Assembly (NCBI GenBank): GCA_038134485.1 | Contig: JAYPVG010000020.1 | Span: forward strand, 1 to 63,621 | Direction of reading: 5' to 3' | Length of the DNA: 63,621 nt | Source: NORP240 sp038134485 | GTDB taxonomy: Bacteria > Pseudomonadota > Gammaproteobacteria > Pseudomonadales > Pseudohongiellaceae | Shown here: positions 27,418 to 35,588 of the stretch, piece by piece | Layout: the number at the start of each line of letters is the position of its first letter | Numbering within the stretch: the stretch's first letter is position 1 | Made by a program: the position numbers and the translations under genes | Notes under the pieces: generated by a model | What the model was told of the DNA's origin: nothing | What the model saw: the letters and a program-made list of their open reading frames with translations, nothing else | Databases searched by the model: none

Positions 27418-27444
27418 AGTCTATCACAGAGTATTTTTTGACAA
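27418..27444 (-). promoter_or_regulatory. candidate selC promoter
   Basis: On the minus strand TTGTCA (27444-27439) and TAGACT (27423-27418) are separated by 15 nt, which would place transcription start at about the mature tRNA 5' end. The spacing is short. The TTGTCA side is preserved in the decayed selC copy, but the TAGACT side is deleted there. Confidence 0.35.
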
Positions 27445-27517
27445 AACCACGGCACGGGTATCGAGGTCGAGAGCCAGTCCGCCGCTGGAATCGCTGATCG
27501 GCTGTTACCGAACCCGA

Positions 27518-28339
27518 TCAATCTAGGCGGACATTCAGACTCCAGTCGTATTCGAAATACCGGATGCGAAATTCGTCCTGCTGCAGCTGATCAGCCTCGG
27601 GGTCAGGCAGGCCCAGCGCCTCGCGGTACTGCACCAGAAATTGTCCCACCGAGTTCGTTCCTCGCCACCCCTGCTCGAAATCCTCCCGGTACCAGTCGAA
27701 GATTTCAGAAATACGCAATGTGTTGCCGTCCAGCCTGTTTCTGGAACGATCCATTAAAAATAGCCGGGTCGCTTGATCCAGTTGCTCTTCGAGTCGGTCG
27801 CCCAAAAAAGCTTCCTTTCCGAGGGCGGGGCAGCCAATGCTTGCACAGTTGACGGCAAAATGAATTCGCGGCTCCCGGTACCCTCGAGGGCCTCGAATCA
27901 GATCATGCTCTATGTAATCCAGAGACACTTCTTTGCCGAATAGCGGAATGAATCGTCTCGACCAGGGAGAGCGAAAAAGTGAACCCAGATCACGGATGGA
28001 TTCAATTTCGGGATATTCAGTCAAAATCAAGTCGACAGTCCAGGCGTTATAGGTATTGATCAGGAACGCCAGTTGATCCGCTGTAGGCCAGTCGTAGAAA
28101 TCGAGCTCACTGACCGCCGCCAGTGACGTCAGGTAAGAATCAAGTAGCATGCGATCGCCACCCATGCCCGCATAATCAACCCGGCTCGCTGTACCTCCGT
28201 CAACAAGATACACATGGCGCTGCAACAATTGCTGCCAGATTGTATGATCAAAGCCGGATTGCGCTGTGGGCATCTGGAATTGAAAGACCAGCACTAGCAT
28301 CGTCAGCACAATCTGGTATTTTCTCGGCATTTTCCCCAT
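27518..28339 (-). CDS. DUF547 domain protein, exported
   Basis: 273 aa with an N-terminal signal sequence (hydrophobic about 8-25, cleavage near PTAQS) and a DUF547 core. Visible are DQLAFLINTYNAWTVDLIL, the long middle segment with EPRIHFAVNCASIGCPAL, and ISEIFDWYREDFE. The conserved Asn-Cys-Ala-Ser run suggests a papain-like or transglutaminase-like fold, but the activity is unproven. It is probably periplasmic. tRNA-Sec follows 107 bp downstream on the same strand. The ketosynthase gene is divergent across 158 bp. Confidence 0.88.
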   Translation of the reverse strand: MGKMPRKYQIVLTMLVLVFQFQMPTAQSGFDHTIWQQLLQRHVYLVDGGTASRVDYAGMGGDRMLLDSYLTSLAAVSELDFYDWPTADQLAFLINTYNAWTVDLILTEYPEIESIRDLGSLFRSPWSRRFIPLFGKEVSLDYIEHDLIRGPRGYREPRIHFAVNCASIGCPALGKEAFLGDRLEEQLDQATRLFLMDRSRNRLDGNTLRISEIFDWYREDFEQGWRGTNSVGQFLVQYREALGLPDPEADQLQQDEFRIRYFEYDWSLNVRLD

Positions 28340-28497
28340 TACTCATCCCGCAATAGTCGCAGTGCTCTGGCTGCCTGTTACTAACCTGCAGAACCCGGGC
28401 AGTCGGCTACCTTATTAAATAAAAATGCAGTATCCTCAATCTCTCGGGTCCATGTAGCCCAGTTTAAAGAATACCAAGGCAAATGGGGAGACAGACT

Positions 28498-29580
28498 ATG
28501 CAGTTTGCACAGATAACCGGATGGGGTAAATGTGTACCGCCGGCGGTGCTGAGCAACCAGGACCTGGAAACGTTCATGGAAACCACGGACGAGTGGATCA
28601 CCACCCGGACCGGCATCAGGGAACGGCGCATCTGTCACTGTAATTTTTCCGATATGGCCCTGGTAGCCGCTCGCCATGCCCTGGCGGCGGCCGATCTCGA
28701 ACCCGGGGACATCGACCTGATTCTGCTCGGCAGTCTTACGGTAGATTCTTTCTGCCCCAACACCGCCTCCATGATTGCTGACGCGCTGGGCGCGCGAAAC
28801 GCAGCCGCCATAGATCTGAATTCAGCGTGTACCGGCTTCCTGTACGGTCTGCATATCGGCACCAGTCTGATCCGTACCGGCGCTCACAAAAAAGTTCTGG
28901 TGATTGGCGGTGAATTTATCAGTCACTACATGGACTGGTCACGCAGGGATGTTGCGGTGCTGTTCGGCGACGCCTGCGGCGCGGTAGTGATCGAAGCCAG
29001 CGACCAGGAATGTGGATTGCTGGCGTCGAAGATCGGCTGTGAAGCCGATGCCAAGTATGCGATTCAGATTACCAATCTGGGCAGTGGTTATAGTCGTCTG
29101 GATCAGGAGTTCCTCTACCTCGGCTGGAATTTCGATGGTCAGGAAGTATTCAAGCGCGCGGTGAAGAGCATGGCCCAGGCCTGCGTCGATGTGCTGGAAC
29201 AGGTCGGTCTCAGCAAGGAGGACGTGCATATCGTGGTGCCACACCAGGCCAACAAGCGAATTCTGGATGCCCTCGCCAGGCGCCTGGAAATCCCCGAAGA
29301 CAAGGTTATGGTCAATGTTCACAAGTACGGCAACACCTCGGCGGGCACCATTCCCGTGGCGCTAACCGAAGCCCTCGAAGAGGGGCGCATTAATCCCGGA
29401 GATTACGTGCTGATGGCCTCCTTCGGCGCCGGACTTACGTGGGGTGCCGGACTGATCCGCTGGGGCGAGCGGGTTGCACCGCTGAGACTCAGCGACGCCA
29501 CCCTGCCCCCCTGCGACAGAACAGCGCTGGAAATCCTCGCGCCCCACATCAAGCGCTACAATGCCCGTGCGGCAGTTTAA
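28498..29580 (+). CDS. 3-oxoacyl-ACP synthase III (FabH-like ketosynthase)
   Basis: 360-aa condensing enzyme of the FabH/thiolase superfamily. The triad is visible: Cys in IDLNSACTGFLYGLHIG (about 111), His in HIVVPHQANKRILDAL, and Asn in VHKYGNTSAGTIPVAL. The ATG at 28498 is chosen over 28483 because GGGGAG lies at the right distance and residue 1 then matches the family. It stands outside a fab cluster, so it may make a special ketoacyl or olefinic precursor, not general fatty acids. The C-terminal 35 residues after GLIRWG extend past the usual end. Confidence 0.88.
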   Translation: MQFAQITGWGKCVPPAVLSNQDLETFMETTDEWITTRTGIRERRICHCNFSDMALVAARHALAAADLEPGDIDLILLGSLTVDSFCPNTASMIADALGARNAAAIDLNSACTGFLYGLHIGTSLIRTGAHKKVLVIGGEFISHYMDWSRRDVAVLFGDACGAVVIEASDQECGLLASKIGCEADAKYAIQITNLGSGYSRLDQEFLYLGWNFDGQEVFKRAVKSMAQACVDVLEQVGLSKEDVHIVVPHQANKRILDALARRLEIPEDKVMVNVHKYGNTSAGTIPVALTEALEEGRINPGDYVLMASFGAGLTWGAGLIRWGERVAPLRLSDATLPPCDRTALEILAPHIKRYNARAAV

Positions 29581-29644
29581 AAATATTTTTTGCAAAAAGC
29601 GGGAATCTTTCGGGGCGTGATCCTCGAAAGTCGGACACCAGACC

Positions 29645-29986
29645 ATGCTCAACCTTTCGGTAATTTTCTGGCTCTGCTGCATGGCCGCGGTAGTCGCTTT
29701 CTGGTGGCACAGCGACATCGTCAAAAGCCAGGCACTCAAGCTCGCCGACACGTATCTCAAGCAGCTCGGGTTGCAGCTGCTCGATCAGACCATGGTCATC
29801 AAGGGCGTGTTTCCGGTCCAGGATAATGGAGGTTCGCTGTGCCTTCGACGGCGCTACTGTTTCGAGTTCACCTCGACTGGCGAAGCCCGGTATCGTGGTG
29901 AAATCGTGATGGTCGGCCGCAAGCAGCAGTCTCTCGAGCTTGAACCTCACATCCTGCCCGACGAACAGATCGACTCGCTCCATTAA
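29645..29986 (+). CDS. DUF3301 family protein
   Basis: 113-aa protein with one N-terminal membrane helix (about 5-19) followed by the family pattern WWHSDIVKSQALKLADTYLKQ and LCLRRRYCFEFTSTGEARYRGE. DUF3301 proteins are small gammaproteobacterial inner-membrane proteins of unknown function. It lies 64 bp after the ketosynthase gene and is probably co-transcribed with it. It is convergent with the MATE exporter gene. Confidence 0.85.
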   Translation: MLNLSVIFWLCCMAAVVAFWWHSDIVKSQALKLADTYLKQLGLQLLDQTMVIKGVFPVQDNGGSLCLRRRYCFEFTSTGEARYRGEIVMVGRKQQSLELEPHILPDEQIDSLH

Positions 29987-30044
29987 TCACGCTTACCCCA
30001 ATTGTTCCACAGCTTGCATAACCGAGCTGACTTCACGGCGAACT

Positions 30045-31373
30045 TCAGCGCAGCGAATTGCGGAGCTGGGGAAAATACAACAGTAATGCCACGGCTCTGA
30101 AGATGACGTAGATAATGAACGACCACCACAGCCCCTCCACGCCGTATCGGGCAGATAGCAACCACCAGGACACCAGAAATATGCCAGCCGAAACAACTGA
30201 TGCATTGCGCATCTGCACTGTAAACGTAGCACCGATAAAGATTCCGTCCAGCTGAAACGCTGCAAACGACAGCAGGATATAAATAGCGGCAAAACTCAGT
30301 AAACCGCCTGCCAGTTCTCGCACCGCTGGCAGATCCGTCAGCGCATCAATCATCTGCTGACCAAAAGCGAAGACCAGCAGCGCCAGCAGAACAGCAGTGG
30401 CAAACGCCATCTCGCTAGTACGGCGCATCGCTCTGTCCAACAAAGAAAGATTCCTGGCCCCTATCGCCTGCCCTACCAGAGATTCTCCGACGAAAGCGAA
30501 ACCGTCAAGAAAGAACGCAGAAAAGGAAATCAATTGCAGCAGAATGTGATTGGCTGCCAGAACATCATTGCCGTATATCGCACTCTGGTTGGTAAACCAG
30601 GCGAACGAAAAAACCAACAAGATCGTGCGTACCATGATATCCCGGTTGGCGGAAAGTATAGCCAGCATGCTCGACCGGTCGCGCAGGCGCTCGATAACTA
30701 ACCAGTGCTCGGAGTCAGTCCGGCTGCGGAGCACCAGGCGCGCGACAATTGCCAGGGCAAAAATGAAGGCCAGCCATTCTGCCAGCAAGGTGCCGATTGC
30801 GATGCCGCGCGCGCCCAGCTGCAGATGGCCGGCCAGGTAAATGTCCAACAGGATATTCAGCAGATTGAGAAACAGTTGTACCAGCAACAACCGCCTGCTT
30901 TCGCCCAGGCCGACCAAAACTCCCGTCAGTACGAAGGTGCCAAGGGTTGCCGGTGCACCCCAGATCCTTATTTCAAAATAGGATCGCGCCGCATCCTCGA
31001 CCTGCTCTCCGCCGCTCAGCAAACCGAATGCGATGGCCCCGACCGGAATCTGCAGGGCTGTAATAACAACACCGATGCCTAGCGCCAGCAGCAGTGAGCG
31101 TATCAGCACTGCTCGAACCTCCGCTCCATCGCCCCGGCCCGCTGCCTGGGCGATAAACCCGGTGGTACCCATCCGCAGGAATCCAAAACCCCAGTAGACG
31201 AAACTGAAAATCAGCGCACCCAGAGCGATCGCGCCGAGATCAACCAGCGTGCCGAGATTACCCAGCACCGCCGTATCGACCAGTCCCAATAGTGGCACAG
31301 AGCAGTTGGCCAGTATCAGCGGCCAGGCTTGACGCAGCACTGAACGGCGAGTGATGGGCTCCTGTGGATTCAT
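30045..31373 (-). CDS. MATE family efflux transporter (DinF subfamily)
   Basis: 442-aa inner-membrane antiporter with 12 hydrophobic segments in two related halves. Visible motifs include VLRQAWPLILANCSVPLLG followed by VDTAVLGNLG near the N-terminus and GFAFVGESLVGQAIGARN in the second half, which match DinF-type MATE proteins. The ATG at 31373 is preferred because AAGGTG precedes it by 6 nt; a GTG start at 31382 is also possible. Expected to export cationic or organic compounds in exchange for Na+ or H+, with the substrate unknown. It is divergent from the YIP1 gene. Confidence 0.9.
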   Translation of the reverse strand: MNPQEPITRRSVLRQAWPLILANCSVPLLGLVDTAVLGNLGTLVDLGAIALGALIFSFVYWGFGFLRMGTTGFIAQAAGRGDGAEVRAVLIRSLLLALGIGVVITALQIPVGAIAFGLLSGGEQVEDAARSYFEIRIWGAPATLGTFVLTGVLVGLGESRRLLLVQLFLNLLNILLDIYLAGHLQLGARGIAIGTLLAEWLAFIFALAIVARLVLRSRTDSEHWLVIERLRDRSSMLAILSANRDIMVRTILLVFSFAWFTNQSAIYGNDVLAANHILLQLISFSAFFLDGFAFVGESLVGQAIGARNLSLLDRAMRRTSEMAFATAVLLALLVFAFGQQMIDALTDLPAVRELAGGLLSFAAIYILLSFAAFQLDGIFIGATFTVQMRNASVVSAGIFLVSWWLLSARYGVEGLWWSFIIYVIFRAVALLLYFPQLRNSLR

Positions 31374-31436
31374 TACCGGCACCTTAAAGTCGGGTATACT
31401 ACGCGAGGATTTGCAAAAAATACTCCGGAGTTCACC

Positions 31437-32174
31437 ATGTCCGAAACGGAAGTTTCCGGCGAATCACCTGTTTCTGCAAAGCAGAGTCCGGTCTCCCTGG
31501 CAATCAATGTCCTGACAGCGCCGTCGGCTGCGTTCAGTGTTATCAAGGAAAAGCCGACCAGCCTGTTCCCTCTCGCGGTTGTGATATTGAGCACTCTGCT
31601 GGTGACTGGCTGGTATTTCACGGTGCTGGATTTCGACTGGTATATCGACGACACCCTGAGCCAGCTCAGTGACCGAAGCGAGGCTGAGCTCGAGGAGATT
31701 CGCGAAGGCATGGAGTTTTTGTCCCCCAACAACATGCGCTGGATTACCCTGGTGACCAGCGGCTTGTCGCTCATGATGATTTACCTGTTACAAGCCAGCT
31801 ACCTGAGCCTGACTGCAGCGCTGCGGGGCGACGAGATTCGCTTCAAACAGTGGTGGGCACTGGTCGCCTGGTCGAACCTGCCGGCCGTTTTGCTGGCACT
31901 TTCCATGGCGGTCAATATCCTGCTTAACCCCAGCGGGCAGATCAGCATAGTGGATCTAAACGGACTCTCGCTGCTTGCTCTTGGCATGGAAACAGCCGAC
32001 CCATCGATCAACCGGATTCTGGCCACCGTTAACCTGCCGACCATCTGGACTCTTGTGCTGCTTGTGATCGGCTACAGGCTCTGGTTGCAGGCCGGTTTAG
32101 CCAGATCAGTATCTATTATTTTTACACCCTATCTGCTGATTTACGGTGTTTGGACGTTTTTTGCCGTAAGCTGA
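31437..32174 (+). CDS. YIP1 family membrane protein
   Basis: 245 aa with about five hydrophobic helices and the family features SLAINVLTAPSAAFSVIKEK near the start and SLLALGMETADPSINRI later. Bacterial YIP1-domain proteins are inner-membrane proteins of unknown role that often sit near efflux genes. Here it precedes a MacA/MacB system by 90 bp on the same strand and may be part of its transcript. CCGGAG stands upstream of the ATG. Confidence 0.85.
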   Translation: MSETEVSGESPVSAKQSPVSLAINVLTAPSAAFSVIKEKPTSLFPLAVVILSTLLVTGWYFTVLDFDWYIDDTLSQLSDRSEAELEEIREGMEFLSPNNMRWITLVTSGLSLMMIYLLQASYLSLTAALRGDEIRFKQWWALVAWSNLPAVLLALSMAVNILLNPSGQISIVDLNGLSLLALGMETADPSINRILATVNLPTIWTLVLLVIGYRLWLQAGLARSVSIIFTPYLLIYGVWTFFAVS

Positions 32175-32264
32175 GCCGCAATATGTTATTTTCCCTCAGC
32201 AATTGTGCTATACAGCCGTCAAGTTCGAGTCTTATCCTCATCAACTGCCAATAGTCGAATTGTC

Positions 32265-33461
32265 ATGAGCATCAAAAAGATACTGCTTGTTCTCGTAATC
32301 GTGGCCACGGTCATCGCCCTGCCTCTCATAAACCGGAGCGTATTCGGAGTCGACGGTAAAGAGGTTGAGGTTGCCACGATAGCACAGCGAGTCATCAGCC
32401 CCTCGATCCTGGCCTCCGGATTCCTTGCCCATGAGGAAGAGGTTCTGCTCAGTTCGGAAATCATCGGCAAGGTCGCGGCTCTTTATGTGGAAGAAGGAGA
32501 CCGGGTGAAGAAAGACCAGCTGGTGCTGCAAGTCGACGACAAGAATTTACTGGCCGGGCTGGAACAGAGCGAGGCCGCTGTGCGCCTCAACACCATCGAT
32601 ATCGAAAGGCAGGAAGTGCGGATCGATAATATGCGCCGTCAATATGAGCGCACGAAGAGTCTTTACGAGCGCGACATGGTGGGTGACGAAGAATTTGAAA
32701 CCATTGCCAATCAACTGGCACTGGCGGAAATCGACCTGAAGTCCTCCCGAGAGAGACTGCTGCAGGCCGAGGCGCAACTGGAACAGGTTTTGGACCAGCT
32801 GAGTAAAACCCAGATCGTCTCGCCCCTGGACGGCGTCATTACCAGTCTGGACATCAAAGTCGGTGAGACTGCGATTGCGAGCTCCACCAACATTCCCGGC
32901 TCGTCTCTGATGACCATCGCCAACCCGGAGAGCATCTATGTCGAGGTGCTGGTGGATGAAGCTGATGTTGCTAATGTTGCACTCGGTCAGCGAGCTGAAA
33001 TAGTCGCCATCGCCTATCCTGACCAGCCCATGGAGGGGGTGGTGCGTTACATCGCCAACACCGCCAAGGTTGAGCAGGGACGGCAGGGACTCACCTTTAC
33101 CGTAAAAATCGACATCACAGATCCAGGCGGTGTCGTGCTGCGCCCGGGCATGTCCAGCCGCGCGGAAATCTTCACCCGGCAAGACCAGGAGGTGGCGGCA
33201 GTTCCGATTCAGGCCATCCTGTTCGAGGAAGACCGCTCGGAACTTCGAAGTGAATACTTCATTTTCATTAACGACGGCGGCGTGGCAAGAAAGACCCGAG
33301 TTGAAGTAGGGCTTTCCGACGACGAATATCAGGAGCTCACCACCACTATTGACCGGGACGTGGAAATCGTGGTGGGGCCCAACAGGGAGCTGCGACACCT
33401 GCTGGACGGCGACCGGCTTGATGCTACCCGTCTTGAATATTCAGCCCCGACGTCTGAGTAA
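32265..33461 (+). CDS. periplasmic adaptor (membrane fusion) subunit, MacA/RND-type
   Basis: 398 aa from the ATG at 32265. An N-terminal membrane anchor (about 5-22) leads to the split lipoyl domain (SEIIGKVAALYVEEGDRVKK ... SPLDGVITSLDIKVGE). Between these halves lies a long coiled-coil hairpin (about 105-190). Beta-barrel and membrane-proximal domains follow (GMSSRAEIFT). Such adaptors join an inner-membrane ABC exporter to an outer-membrane TolC channel. The next two genes are a MacB-like ATPase and permease, so this is a tripartite ABC exporter. No outer-membrane component is encoded in the window. Confidence 0.9.
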   Translation: MSIKKILLVLVIVATVIALPLINRSVFGVDGKEVEVATIAQRVISPSILASGFLAHEEEVLLSSEIIGKVAALYVEEGDRVKKDQLVLQVDDKNLLAGLEQSEAAVRLNTIDIERQEVRIDNMRRQYERTKSLYERDMVGDEEFETIANQLALAEIDLKSSRERLLQAEAQLEQVLDQLSKTQIVSPLDGVITSLDIKVGETAIASSTNIPGSSLMTIANPESIYVEVLVDEADVANVALGQRAEIVAIAYPDQPMEGVVRYIANTAKVEQGRQGLTFTVKIDITDPGGVVLRPGMSSRAEIFTRQDQEVAAVPIQAILFEEDRSELRSEYFIFINDGGVARKTRVEVGLSDDEYQELTTTIDRDVEIVVGPNRELRHLLDGDRLDATRLEYSAPTSE

Positions 33462-33524
33462 CAGATTGCCCCGGATTGGTCGCAAGATTCGGTCGCACAA
33501 TACACCCAACCCGATATCATCGAT

Positions 33525-34223
33525 ATGGCCCTGATTGCACTTAACGAGATCACCAAGTATTACGAAATGGGCACCCAGGTGGTTAAAGCCCTGGACGGTA
33601 TCGATGTCGAAATCGAGCGCAATGAATACGTTGCTTTCATTGGCTCCTCCGGGTCCGGAAAGTCCACCATGCTGAATATCCTGGGCTGCCTCGATCGGCC
33701 GACCGGCGGTCAGTACCATCTGAACGGCAATAACGTGGAAAATCTGAACCAGAATCAGCTTTCGGAAATCCGCAATCTGGAAATCGGATTTATTTTCCAG
33801 AGCTTCAATTTACTGCCAAGAGCCACAGCGCTTGGCAACGTCATGCAGCCGCTCATCTACCGCAACATCCCATTTCGCAAGAGAAAAGAGATGGCCACCA
33901 GGGCACTCGCGCGAGTCAATCTGGCTGATCGGACCGATCACCTTCCGAATCAACTCTCCGGCGGTCAACGCCAGCGGGTCGCCATTGCACGAGCGCTGGT
34001 CACTCATCCGTCGATCCTGCTGGCGGATGAACCAACCGGTAACCTCGATTCCAGAACCACGGTCGAGATTATGCAATTGTTCGATGAACTGCATGCCGAA
34101 GGACATACTGTCATCATGGTAACCCATGAAGACGAGATAGCGGCGCACTGCAAACGGGTAATCGAAATGAAGGATGGCAGGATTTTCCAGGACAGCACCC
34201 AGGCAACGGCCGAGATTCATTGA
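33525..34223 (+). CDS. ABC transporter ATP-binding protein, MacB-type
   Basis: 232-aa ATPase. Walker A is GSSGSGKSTML, the signature is LSGGQRQRVAIARAL, and Walker B with its switch is ILLADEPTGNLDS followed by the H-loop in VTHEDE. It belongs to the LolD/MacB/FtsE group that pairs with FtsX-type permeases. It lies 63 bp after the adaptor gene and ends 13 bp before the permease start. It powers the export system of this operon, which by family could act on macrolides, peptides or lipoproteins. Confidence 0.93.
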   Translation: MALIALNEITKYYEMGTQVVKALDGIDVEIERNEYVAFIGSSGSGKSTMLNILGCLDRPTGGQYHLNGNNVENLNQNQLSEIRNLEIGFIFQSFNLLPRATALGNVMQPLIYRNIPFRKRKEMATRALARVNLADRTDHLPNQLSGGQRQRVAIARALVTHPSILLADEPTGNLDSRTTVEIMQLFDELHAEGHTVIMVTHEDEIAAHCKRVIEMKDGRIFQDSTQATAEIH

Positions 34224-34236
34224 CCAGGTAATCGAT

Positions 34237-35463
34237 ATGCTGTTTTCACTGCTTGAAAGTTGTCGCTCTGCCCTCCTGTCCATTTATGCGCACGGGCTTC
34301 GTAGTTTCCTGACTACTCTCGGTATCGTCATTGGTGTTGCCAGCGTGATCGCGGTGATCTCGATTACACAGGGACTCAGGGTATTTGTCAGCCAGCAATT
34401 CGCTTCTCTGGGGACCAACAGCCTGACAGTCAGATCCTATACGCCAATAGAAGACCGCATGCAGGGTATCAACAGGCGACTGACGCCCGAAGACCTTGAC
34501 CTGATAGAACGCCGAATTGACGGTATCGCTTCCATCACTCCCATCCTGTTTGCGAATCGAGCATCGCAGGTCAAGTACGGCTCGCAGACCTCTTACTCAC
34601 AAATTATGGGCACCACCTATGCCTTTCAGGATGTCGCGCAGTTCTACACGACACAAGGCAGGTTTCTCGCCGACAGCGACAACTCCACCAGACGCCGCAT
34701 CGCCGTGATCGGCGACACAGTGAGAGAAAACCTTAACTTGCCCGAAAACCCCGTCAATGAATTCATCGAACTCGGCGGAGAGTGGTTCAGGATAGTCGGA
34801 CTGCTGGAAACCAAAGGCGACATCATGGGATTCAGCCAGGACGATCGGGTGCTGGTGCCCTATGCCACTATGCAAAGCCTGCAAGGCAATCAGGCTCGTA
34901 CCGATATCCAGATCCAGTTAAGCCTGAGCGAAACGGCCGAAGTGGAAGATGTGATTTCGCAGCTTACCACCCTGTTACGAAATGCCCATGACCTCAACAG
35001 TAACGAAGATGATGATTTTGTCATCGAGACTGCAGAACAGATGATGGATACTTTCGACGCAATTCTGGGTGTAGTTACCGTCGTGATCGGCGGCATCGTT
35101 GGTATCTCGTTGCTGGTTGGCGGCATCGGCATCATGAATATCATGCTGGTGTCGGTAACGGAACGTACCCGGGAAATCGGTATCTGCAAGGCGATTGGCG
35201 CCAAGCGGCACCACATCCTGCTGCAGTTTCTCATTGAATCGATGTTTTTGTCTCTGCTCGGGGGGCTGATTGGCCTCGGGCTCGGATTCGGCCTGGGCGT
35301 GCTGATTGCCAACAACATCCCCTCTTTCCCGCCTGCCGCGATACCGGTGTGGGCAGCCGCGCTGGCTATGGGGTTCTCGGCGTTTGTCGGTATATTGTTT
35401 GGCATCCTGCCGGCAGCCAAGGCCGCCAACCTGGATCCTATTGACGCCCTGCGTTACGAGTAG
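34237..35463 (+). CDS. ABC transporter permease, MacB/FtsX-type
   Basis: 408 aa from the ATG at 34237. The topology is the MacB one: an N-terminal transmembrane helix (about 20-42, TLGIVIGVASVIAVISI), a periplasmic domain of about 220 residues, then three transmembrane helices (VGGIGIMNIMLVSVTERTRE is the conserved second). It ends LDPIDALRYE, the usual family terminus. It completes the adaptor-ATPase-permease operon. A strong hairpin at 35549-35580 follows. The frame extends further upstream to 34174, overlapping the ATPase gene, but that start lacks family support. Confidence 0.92.
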   Translation: MLFSLLESCRSALLSIYAHGLRSFLTTLGIVIGVASVIAVISITQGLRVFVSQQFASLGTNSLTVRSYTPIEDRMQGINRRLTPEDLDLIERRIDGIASITPILFANRASQVKYGSQTSYSQIMGTTYAFQDVAQFYTTQGRFLADSDNSTRRRIAVIGDTVRENLNLPENPVNEFIELGGEWFRIVGLLETKGDIMGFSQDDRVLVPYATMQSLQGNQARTDIQIQLSLSETAEVEDVISQLTTLLRNAHDLNSNEDDDFVIETAEQMMDTFDAILGVVTVVIGGIVGISLLVGGIGIMNIMLVSVTERTREIGICKAIGAKRHHILLQFLIESMFLSLLGGLIGLGLGFGLGVLIANNIPSFPPAAIPVWAAALAMGFSAFVGILFGILPAAKAANLDPIDALRYE

Positions 35464-35548
35464 CTAACGAAGCTAAGCGCGAAACGATAATGCCTTCAGA
35501 AGAAGAACTGGAATTTGAAGGGCTGGCTATCCCCTTAAAATCGATGAA

Positions 35549-35580
35549 GCGGCGCCATCCGCATTGCCGGGTGGCGCCGC
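35549..35580. terminator. strong hairpin between convergent macB-like and katG genes
   Basis: GCGGCGCCATCC and GGGTGGCGCCGC form a 12-bp stem with one wobble pair around an 8-nt loop, placed between two convergent stop codons. No clear T run follows on either strand, so termination is inferred from stem strength and position. Confidence 0.6.
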
Positions 35581-35588
35581 TCTGCCAT

